The notes under the pieces were generated by a model. It was not told the DNA's origin, searched no databases, and worked only from the letters and a program-made list of their open reading frames with translations. Shown in pieces: positions 6,351 to 11,054 of a DNA stretch of 11,054 bases. How positions within the stretch are numbered: position 1 is the stretch's first letter; the number at the start of each line of letters is the position of its first letter. The DNA lies in the NCBI GenBank assembly GCA_002422505.1, contig DIVX01000155.1, forward strand, positions 12,684-23,737, given 5' to 3'. Both the position numbers and the translations under genes were made by a program. The stretch is from Desulfovibrio sp. UBA6121 (GTDB lineage: Bacteria > Desulfobacterota > Desulfovibrionia > Desulfovibrionales > Desulfovibrionaceae).

Positions 6351-7148
6351 TTACGGCCTGCCGGGTCGGACGATCCCGCCCGCCTGGGCAGGGGCCACGG
6401 GCGCAACGCCCAGGGCCGCCCAAAGGTCGAAGGTCTCCAGGCCCGGCGCGCTGATTTCCCGCATGAGCACCTCGACCTGTGCGGCCTGCGCCCCGTGGGC
6501 CCCGTGGTAGGCGCGCGTCAGCTCCCGGTTCACGCTGAGCATGCCGCCGCGCAGGGCCATTCCGGCCATGACGCCGACCCCATCGGAAAAGGCCTGCACC
6601 GGGCGTTCGGTCGTCAGGCTGTCCGGTCCGGTCTGCTCGCGCACGCCCAGAATGTCGTACTTGGTCGTGGCGTCGAAACTTAGCCCGTTCTCCAAGATGC
6701 GCGTAAGCATCTCTTCCTCTTGCACCGCCAGCACCAGGCGCGACTTTTCCAGTCCGGCCTGCAGGCCGTAGCCCGCTCCGGCCACGGTTACAAACACCGG
6801 AGCGCCCCAGCCGCCGTCGGCCCTGCGGGCGATGAGCACCCCGTTGCCCCCGTGTATGGAGTAAAGAAAACCGGCCTGGTACACGCCCGGCAGCACAATG
6901 ACCGCCCGCGCGCTGACGATTGCTTCGTCCAGGATGCGCGCGCCCGTGCTTTTGCGCAGTTCGCGCAGGGTGCGGGCCGCCTGTTCCACCAGGTCGGCGG
7001 CGAAGGATGCCCGGCTCGTCTCGGGTCCGGTTTGGGCGGGGGCACTGGCTTCCGCGCTTGTTGGCCCGGCGGAGTGCGTGGACTGCGCGCCAGCGCAGCC
7101 AAGAAGGGCCGCAAGGCCGCACAGGCTGAGGGGCAGCAGGCGGCGCAT
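6351..7148 (-). CDS. SYLF/Ysc84-domain lipoprotein
   Basis: A 265-residue predicted lipoprotein: the N-terminus MRRLLPLSLCGLAALLGC ends in a lipobox (ALLGC) with the lipid-bearing Cys at 18. A low-complexity Ser/Ala/Pro linker runs to about residue 45. The rest matches the SYLF (Ysc84) lipid-binding domain: ARAVIVLPGVYQAGFLYS (80-97), the glycine-rich GGNGVLIARR, DGGWGAPVFV (111-120) and GYGLQAGLEKSRLVL. SYLF domains bind phosphoinositides in eukaryotes; the bacterial role is unclear, with envelope lipid contact most likely. The start is 2 bases after the HPt gene stop, so the gene belongs to the cheV operon and is probably translated by coupling. The C-terminus (AQAGGIVRPGRP) is not recognisable. 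Domain call strong, function open. Confidence 0.85.
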   Translation of the reverse strand: MRRLLPLSLCGLAALLGCAGAQSTHSAGPTSAEASAPAQTGPETSRASFAADLVEQAARTLRELRKSTGARILDEAIVSARAVIVLPGVYQAGFLYSIHGGNGVLIARRADGGWGAPVFVTVAGAGYGLQAGLEKSRLVLAVQEEEMLTRILENGLSFDATTKYDILGVREQTGPDSLTTERPVQAFSDGVGVMAGMALRGGMLSVNRELTRAYHGAHGAQAAQVEVLMREISAPGLETFDLWAALGVAPVAPAQAGGIVRPGRP

Positions 7149-7150
7149 GG

Positions 7151-7534
7151 CTACCCTGCGAGGCTGGTCAGGGCGGCCAGCCTGGGGTCCGCGTCCAGGG
7201 TGCGCTGGGCGGCAGGATTATCCAGAATTTCTCGCAGCAGGTCCACGCCGTCCAGCAGGGCCTGGCACACGTCCGGCCCTGGGGCCAGGCGTCCGGCGCG
7301 CAGTTTGTCCAGCACGTTCTCCAGCCGGTGCGCGGCGGTCTCCACCGGGCGCAGGCCCAGCAGGTTGGCCCCGGCCTTTACGGAGTGGGCGTCGCGGAAC
7401 ACGGCGTTCAAAAGCTCCGCGCTGGCGCAGGAGGGGTCGCTTTCAAGCTTCAGCAATCCGGCCTCCAATGAGGCGATGCGCACGGAGCTTTCCTCCGCAA
7501 AGGCGGCCAGAACTTCGGCGTCGTGGTCAAACAT
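7151..7534 (-). CDS. Stand-alone HPt (CheA P1-like) phosphotransfer protein
   Basis: A 127-residue single-domain histidine phosphotransfer protein that looks like the P1 domain of CheA without the kinase. The active helix reads FRDAHSVKAGANLLGL, with the phospho-accepting histidine at residue 50, and HRLENVLDKLRAG follows at about 69-81, as in CheA. The usual H-x-x-K-G core is H-S-V-K-A here, so the first Gly is replaced by Ala. The frame is open 12 codons upstream, but the ATG at 7534 gives the normal domain start and has GGAG about 8 bases before it. It overlaps the end of cheV by 8 bases, so translation is probably coupled. Its likely role is to pass phosphate to or from a receiver such as the CheV one next door; the donor kinase is not in the window. 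Confidence 0.88.
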   Translation of the reverse strand: MFDHDAEVLAAFAEESSVRIASLEAGLLKLESDPSCASAELLNAVFRDAHSVKAGANLLGLRPVETAAHRLENVLDKLRAGRLAPGPDVCQALLDGVDLLREILDNPAAQRTLDADPRLAALTSLAG

Positions 7535-8492
7535 CGGCAGGGCTCCGTTTGGCTTCGCGCGCGGCCACAAGCTGCATGGCCATTTCCGGCAGGCGCTCCA
7601 GATCGGGCTTGGCGATCTGCATGTCCGCGCCCACGCTGTCGCCCTTGTGGCGCAGTTCGTCGGTGATGATGGACGAGTAGAGGATCACGGGCACGTCGCG
7701 CAGGGTGGGGTCGTGCTTCAGGTATTTCGTCAGGCTGAAGCCGTCCATGAGCGGCATCTCGATGTCTGAAATGAGGATGTCGAGGAAGTCGGACACGGGC
7801 CTGCCCTCGGCCTTGGCGCGCTCGGAGATCTGGCGCAGGGCGCTCAGGGCCTCGTTGCCGTTGCCCACCACAGTGGGGGTGATGCCGGAGCGTTCCAAGG
7901 TCTTTTGGAGCATCAGGCGGATGGTGGCCGAGTCGTCCGCCACCAGGGCCTTGAGCTCGCGCGGGGCCATGACCTTGGGCGGGGTGGAGAAGTCTATTTC
8001 GTCGGGCGAGAGGTCGGCGATGATGGTTTCGAGGTCCAGCAGCTGGATGAAGTGCCCCTCGCGCTCCACAAGGCCGATGATGGCCTGGGTGCCGGTTTTG
8101 GGCATGTAGCCGTCCGGGGGAATAACCTCTGGCCAGCCCACGCGGTGGATGCCCGTGACGCCGGAAACCACGAAGCCGGTGACGGTTTTGCTGAACTCGG
8201 TGATGATGACGTTGTCGAGGGGGGCCGGGGTTTTTTCAATGCCCAGCCACACCGAGAGGTCGATGACGGGCAGAATGTGGTTGCGCAGGGGAATGAGCCC
8301 CCGGAAGCTGGGGTGCGCCGCGCCGGGCTGCGGCTCCAGGTGCGGGCTTTCGATGACCTCCATGACCTTGGCCACATTGACGCCGAAGGAGTGCCGCTCC
8401 GGCTCCAGGGCCGAGCCCTTGTCGGCGTCGATATGGAATTCGAGGATTTCCAGCTCGTTGGTGCCGGTCTCCAGCAGAATTCCGGTGTCCAT
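7527..8492 (-). CDS. cheV: Chemotaxis coupling protein CheV (CheW-receiver fusion)
   Basis: A 321-residue CheV. Residues about 10-165 are a CheW-like domain that couples chemoreceptors to CheA (FGVNVAKVMEVIE, GLIPLRNHILPVIDLSVWLG, QLLDLETIIADL). Residues about 180-312 are a response-regulator receiver with the full active site: Asp186/Asp187, phospho-acceptor Asp243 in DILISDIEMPLMDG, Ser273/Ser274 after PVILY, and Lys295 in AKPD. Phosphorylation of CheV is known to aid adaptation in other bacteria. The open frame extends to 8843, but the ATG at 8492 gives a standard N-terminus and has GGGAG about 8 bases upstream. It is the first gene of an operon with the HPt and SYLF genes. No cheA, cheW, cheR or receptor gene is adjacent. 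Confidence 0.93.
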   Translation of the reverse strand: MDTGILLETGTNELEILEFHIDADKGSALEPERHSFGVNVAKVMEVIESPHLEPQPGAAHPSFRGLIPLRNHILPVIDLSVWLGIEKTPAPLDNVIITEFSKTVTGFVVSGVTGIHRVGWPEVIPPDGYMPKTGTQAIIGLVEREGHFIQLLDLETIIADLSPDEIDFSTPPKVMAPRELKALVADDSATIRLMLQKTLERSGITPTVVGNGNEALSALRQISERAKAEGRPVSDFLDILISDIEMPLMDGFSLTKYLKHDPTLRDVPVILYSSIITDELRHKGDSVGADMQIAKPDLERLPEMAMQLVAAREAKRSPADV

Positions 8493-8538
8493 GGCGTCAG
8501 CTCCCGTGTTGGCGTGTTGGTGCAGGCGTATCGCACAC

Positions 8539-8567
8539 TCTCTACCCCGCGCAGCCAGGGCTGTAAA
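8539..8567 (-). promoter_or_regulatory. Candidate sigma-70-type promoter for cheV
   Basis: On the minus strand TTTACA (8567-8562) is followed, after 17 bases, by TAGAGA (8544-8539). This predicts a start near 8532 and a leader of about 40 bases. The -35 matches consensus at 5 of 6 positions but the -10 at only 3. No sigma-28 (flagellar) promoter pattern was noticed. Confidence 0.35.
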
Positions 8568-8827
8568 GCGCCCGCGCTGGCAGGCGCAGAGGTTGGCGCT
8601 GGCGCTTGCCCCGGTGGACGACCGCCCCCTTTGGCCGTATGGTGTCCTTTCGGCGACGTCAGCGCTGCTGTGCTTCCTGGCTGCGCCGCCGCCGGGCGAT
8701 AAAAACACCCCCCGGACGGTGGGCCGAAGGCCGGGCAGGGCGCTGTGCGCGGGCTTTGCCGCTGGGCAGGCCCAAGTAAGTGCATGTTTCGCTTGGGCCC
8801 TGCAAGGGCCGCAGTGGGGAGCTGGAT
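8568..8827. other. Gap between cheV promoter region and tRNA terminator
   Basis: No gene is supported. Frames that cross it are extensions or shadows of cheV. It holds two overlapping inverted repeats that share a half: GGCCCAAG (8769-8776) with CTTGGGCC (8792-8799), and GGCCCT (8796-8801) with AGGGCC (8805-8810). They cannot form at the same time, and no known regulatory RNA was recognised. Confidence 0.45.
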
Positions 8828-8865
8828 AAAAAAGAGGAGCCATGCCTGCTGCGGCATAACTCCTC
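8828..8865 (-). terminator. Intrinsic terminator of the tRNA-Arg gene
   Basis: Read on the minus strand, a 13-bp stem (GAGGAGTTATGCC pairing with GGCATGGCTCCTC, including two adjacent G-U pairs) with a 6-base loop is followed directly by six T. It begins 8 bases after the CCA end of the tRNA. This is the clearest Rho-independent terminator in the window. Confidence 0.9.
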
Positions 8866-8873
8866 GAAATTGC

Positions 8874-8950
8874 TGGTGCGCCAGGAAGGATTCGAACCCT
8901 CGGCCGACGGCTTAGAAGGCCGTTGCTCTATCCACCTGAGCTACTGGCGC
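8874..8950 (-). tRNA. tRNA-Arg (anticodon UCU)
   Basis: A complete 77-base tRNA with encoded CCA. The acceptor stem GCGCCAG/CTGGCGC pairs fully, followed by the D arm GCTC...GAGC and the anticodon stem ACGGC/GCCGT with loop CTTCTAA. The T arm is GAGGG-TTCGAAT-CCTTC and the discriminator is A. The anticodon TCT (complement of 8914-8916) reads AGA/AGG arginine codons. It stands alone, between its own likely promoter and an intrinsic terminator. No integrase or duplicated 3' end indicates use as an attachment site. Confidence 0.97.
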
Positions 8951-8964
8951 GCACGGGGTCTCCT

Positions 8965-8993
8965 TCATTAGACAAGCAGGGCGGCGCGGTCAA
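8965..8993 (-). promoter_or_regulatory. Likely tRNA-Arg promoter
   Basis: On the minus strand TTGACC (8993-8988) is followed at 17 bases by TAATGA (8970-8965). The predicted start is about 8 bases before the mature tRNA 5' end, a normal leader length. The -10 match is modest. The element lies in the 66-bp gap shared with divergent folC. Confidence 0.45.
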
Positions 8994-9016
8994 GGGCCGC
9001 GTCCCAAAAGGAATAC

Positions 9017-10501
9017 GTGACGCAGACTTCCCTTTCCTACTCCGACTTCGTGGCCCGGCTGGACGGCCTGGGCCTGTTCCACATGGACCTGACCCTTGAG
9101 CGCATGGCCGCGTTTGTGGCCCGGCACGGCCAGCCGCGTTTCCCGGTGTTGCATGTGGTTGGCACCAACGGTAAGGGCTCCACGGCCACGCTGCTGGCGG
9201 AACTGCTGCGCGCCCACGGCCTGCGCGTGGGCCTCTCGGTCAGCCCGCATTTCGTCACCGTGCGCGAGCGCGTGCTGGTGGACGGGGCCATGCTGGGCGA
9301 AGACGCCTGGGCGCGGCTGGGCGCGCAGGCCCTGGCCGAGTCCGAGGGCCTGGGCCTGACGTACTTCGAACTGCTTACCGCGTTTTCGCTGCTGGCCTTC
9401 GAGGATGCGGGCGTGGACGTGGCGGTGATGGAGGCGGGCCTTGGCGGCCGCTACGACGCCACCAACGTTCTGCACCCGGCGCTCACGGTGTTCACGCCCA
9501 TCGGCATGGACCACATGAACGTGCTGGGCGACACCCTGGAGCTCATCGCCACGGACAAGGCCGGGGCCATGCGCAAGGACGGCCTGGCCGTTTGCGCCCC
9601 GCAGGAGCCCGCCGCCTGGCGCGTGCTGCGCGACTGCGCCCGCGAGGTCGGCTCGGAGTTTGTGGCTGCGGCGGAGGTGCTGTATTACAGCCGCGCCAAT
9701 GGCCGCGTGCAGCCCGGCCCGCTTTCCAGCCGGGGCAAAAAGCGTTTTGTGCGGCCGCTTACCGGGCTGTGGCTTTCCCTGGCGGGCACGCATCAGGAGC
9801 TCAACGCCCGCACGGCCCTGGCCGCGTTCCACGTCTGGGCAAGCGCCCTGCGCCTGCCGGTGAACGAGGACGCCTGCCGCCACGCCTTTGCCCGGGCCTT
9901 TATTCCGGGCCGGATGCAGATGGTGGCGGACGCGCCCGGCCTGCCGCCCCGGCTCATCCTCGATGGCGGGCACAACGCCCACGGCCTGGCCGCGCTGAAG
10001 GCCTCGCTGGAGGCGGAAGGCATTTGCCCGGCGGCGGTGGTGTTTGGCTGCCTGCGCGACAAGCCCCTGGCCGAGATGCTGCCGTTGGTGCAGGGCATTG
10101 CCGCCCTGGCGCAGCCCGTTGTTGGGGAATCTGCTCCGACAGTTTTTGACCCGGCAGTTTTTGACCCGGCAGTTTTTGACCCGGCAGCTTCTGATACGGC
10201 GGCTTTGGGTCCGACAGCTTCTGAGCCGGCGGCGGCGTGTGCGGCGCAAGGCGCGCAGTTGTTCGCCGTTGGCATTCCCTCCTGCCAGCGCGCCCTGGCC
10301 CCGCAGGAACTGGCGGAAATGCTGGGCCCCGCCGCTACGCCCCTGGCCGACATCCACGCCGCGCTCTCGCGCCTGCGCGCGGTGCCGGGCCCTGTGCTTG
10401 TCTGTGGTTCCTTGTATTTGCTGGGGGAGTTTTATACACAGCATCCTTGGCTGCTGGAGCGCGAGCAAAGCCCCGGCGCCCCAGGAGGTCCCCGCCCGTG
10501 A
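9017..10501 (+). CDS. folC: Folylpolyglutamate synthase / dihydrofolate synthase
   Basis: A 494-residue Mur-ligase-fold enzyme that adds glutamate to folates and, in many bacteria, also makes dihydrofolate from dihydropteroate. ATP site GTNGKGST at residues 49-56; other family motifs are SPHF (76-79), EAGLGGRYDATN (139-150), GMDHMNVLGDTLE (163-175) with Lys181 in TDKAGA (the lysine usually carbamylated), and DGGHNAHG from 316 in the C-terminal domain. The start is GTG at 9017 with AAGGA 4 bases upstream; the next ATG would lose the conserved SYSDFVARLDGLG start. The protein is roughly 70 residues longer than E. coli FolC, partly because of a pentapeptide-repeat insertion at 375-404. The stop overlaps the selA start by 4 bases (GTGA), so the two are translationally coupled. 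Confidence 0.94.
   Translation: MTQTSLSYSDFVARLDGLGLFHMDLTLERMAAFVARHGQPRFPVLHVVGTNGKGSTATLLAELLRAHGLRVGLSVSPHFVTVRERVLVDGAMLGEDAWARLGAQALAESEGLGLTYFELLTAFSLLAFEDAGVDVAVMEAGLGGRYDATNVLHPALTVFTPIGMDHMNVLGDTLELIATDKAGAMRKDGLAVCAPQEPAAWRVLRDCAREVGSEFVAAAEVLYYSRANGRVQPGPLSSRGKKRFVRPLTGLWLSLAGTHQELNARTALAAFHVWASALRLPVNEDACRHAFARAFIPGRMQMVADAPGLPPRLILDGGHNAHGLAALKASLEAEGICPAAVVFGCLRDKPLAEMLPLVQGIAALAQPVVGESAPTVFDPAVFDPAVFDPAASDTAALGPTASEPAAACAAQGAQLFAVGIPSCQRALAPQELAEMLGPAATPLADIHAALSRLRAVPGPVLVCGSLYLLGEFYTQHPWLLEREQSPGAPGGPRP
10139..10228 (+). repeat. In-frame 15-bp tandem repeat inside folC
   Basis: Six successive 15-base units encode pentapeptides: TVFDP, AVFDP, AVFDP, AASDT, AALGP, TASEP (residues 375-404). 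The first three are nearly identical at DNA level (GCAGTTTTTGACCCG, with a single changed base in the first); the last three are degenerate. Each clean unit carries a run of five T, unlike the GC-rich codons around it. The unit length keeps the frame if copy number changes. It sits in a surface-loop position of the C-terminal domain between VFGCLRDKPLAEML and the PSCQRALAPQELAEML region. Confidence 0.9.
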
Positions 10502-11054
10502 GCACGCTGTTCCGTCACCTACCCGCCGTGGACCAGGCGCTTGGCGCCCTGTGCGCCGACCAGAGCGGCGCCGGAGGCGTTTTTCGCAGCGCCCCGCGCC
10601 CGCAGCTCAAAGATCTGGTGAACGACTTTCTGGACCTGCTGCGCGAGGAAATACGCGCCGGAGCCCTGACGGACGCCGCCCAGCTGGCCCTGCCCGCGCT
10701 TTTGCCGCGGCTGACGGCCTACGTGCGCCAGGGCCTCAGGCCCCGCTTCCGCCGCGTGCTCAACGCCACGGGCGTTGTCATCCACACCAACATGGGCCGT
10801 TCGCTCCTGGCGGCGGAGGCCGTAGCCGCCGTGGCCAGCGCAGCCGCCCACTATTCCAACCTGGAGTTCGACCTGGCCACCGGCGAGCGCGGCAGCCGCT
10901 ATTCCCACGTGGAAGAGCTGCTGTGTCGCCTGACGGGGGCCGAGGCCGCCCTGGTGGTGAACAACAACGCCGCGGCCGTGCTCATCGTCCTGGAGACCCT
11001 GGCCAAGGGCCGGGAGGTCATCGTGTCCCGCGGCCAGCTCGTGGAGATCGGCGG
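10498..11054 (+). CDS. selA: L-seryl-tRNA(Sec) selenium transferase SelA (3' end outside window)
   Basis: The first 185 codons of SelA, the PLP enzyme that converts seryl-tRNA(Sec) to selenocysteyl-tRNA(Sec) in the cytosol. Recognised from the N-terminal LFRHLPAVDQALGAL, then RRVLNATGVVIHTNMGRS, and YSNLEFDLATGERGSRYSHVEELLCRLTGAEAALVVNNNAAAV, written here in parts: YSNLEFDLATGERG, SRYSHVEELLCRLTG, AEAALVVNNNAAAV. It ends at SRGQLVEIGG. The start is GTG at 10498, overlapping the folC stop (GTGA), with AGGAGGT at 10483-10489 upstream; no ATG precedes the conserved region. The PLP-binding lysine lies beyond the window. Its presence implies that the organism makes selenoproteins; selB and the Sec tRNA are not in view. 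Confidence 0.95.
   Translation, partial: MSTLFRHLPAVDQALGALCADQSGAGGVFRSAPRPQLKDLVNDFLDLLREEIRAGALTDAAQLALPALLPRLTAYVRQGLRPRFRRVLNATGVVIHTNMGRSLLAAEAVAAVASAAAHYSNLEFDLATGERGSRYSHVEELLCRLTGAEAALVVNNNAAAVLIVLETLAKGREVIVSRGQLVEIG

Noticed and set aside
8493..8843. N-terminal extension of CheV to 8843
   Set aside because: It would run into the tRNA terminator and adds non-homologous sequence. The ATG at 8492 gives the normal CheV start.
8874..8950. tRNA-Arg as an integration site for a mobile element
   Set aside because: There is no integrase, no repeated tRNA 3' end in the window and housekeeping genes lie on both sides.
8990..10468. 492-codon minus-strand frame opposite folC
   Set aside because: It is antisense to folC, rich in Arg/Gln/His/Gly, and repeats the folC minisatellite in translation. 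It is a shadow.

Overview
The window is ordinary-looking chromosomal DNA of a GC-rich Gram-negative anaerobe. It most resembles a sulfate reducer of the Desulfovibrio group. That placement is inferred from gene content and protein style (an amtB-then-P-II order, a UbiD-family decarboxylase, a lone TatA, CheV, and folC next to selA). It rests on no single diagnostic gene.

Layout from left to right. Positions 1-167 hold two strong hairpins and no gene. A UbiD-family decarboxylase (minus, 168-1613) is divergent from a TetR/CecR-type regulator (plus, 1778-2416). The 164-bp gap between them has a perfect TTGACA box and two inverted repeats that look like operators. A 13-bp hairpin separates the regulator from the convergent ammonium operon amtB-P-II (minus, 4492-2562). 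That operon is preceded by a good sigma-54-type promoter, with a 9-bp inverted repeat placed where an enhancer-binding protein would sit. A 793-bp gene-poor stretch, AT-rich in its middle, follows.

On the plus strand come tatA (5286-5573) and a DedA-family membrane protein (5783-6343), separated by a spacer with a 12-bp tandem repeat. Convergent to them is a tightly packed minus-strand operon: cheV (8492-7527), a stand-alone CheA-P1-like HPt protein (7534-7151) and a SYLF-domain lipoprotein (7148-6351). Upstream of cheV is a 381-bp gap, ended by the terminator of a tRNA-Arg(UCU) gene (minus, 8950-8874) that has its own likely promoter. Divergent from the tRNA is the plus-strand pair folC-selA. 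These overlap by 4 bases, and selA runs off the right edge.

Functional picture: nitrogen sensing and ammonium uptake (AmtB with its P-II regulator, probably switched on by sigma-54/NtrC-type control), a possible quinone-pathway or aromatic-acid decarboxylase under a local TetR-type regulator, Tat protein export, chemotaxis signal transfer (CheV receiver plus HPt), folate polyglutamylation and selenocysteine synthesis. I found no clear new defence or mobile system. The points most worth a second look are the cheV-HPt-SYLF operon, the in-frame 15-bp repeat insertion inside folC, the sigma-54 leader of amtB, the dyad-rich ubiD/tetR intergenic region and the 12-bp repeat between tatA and dedA.
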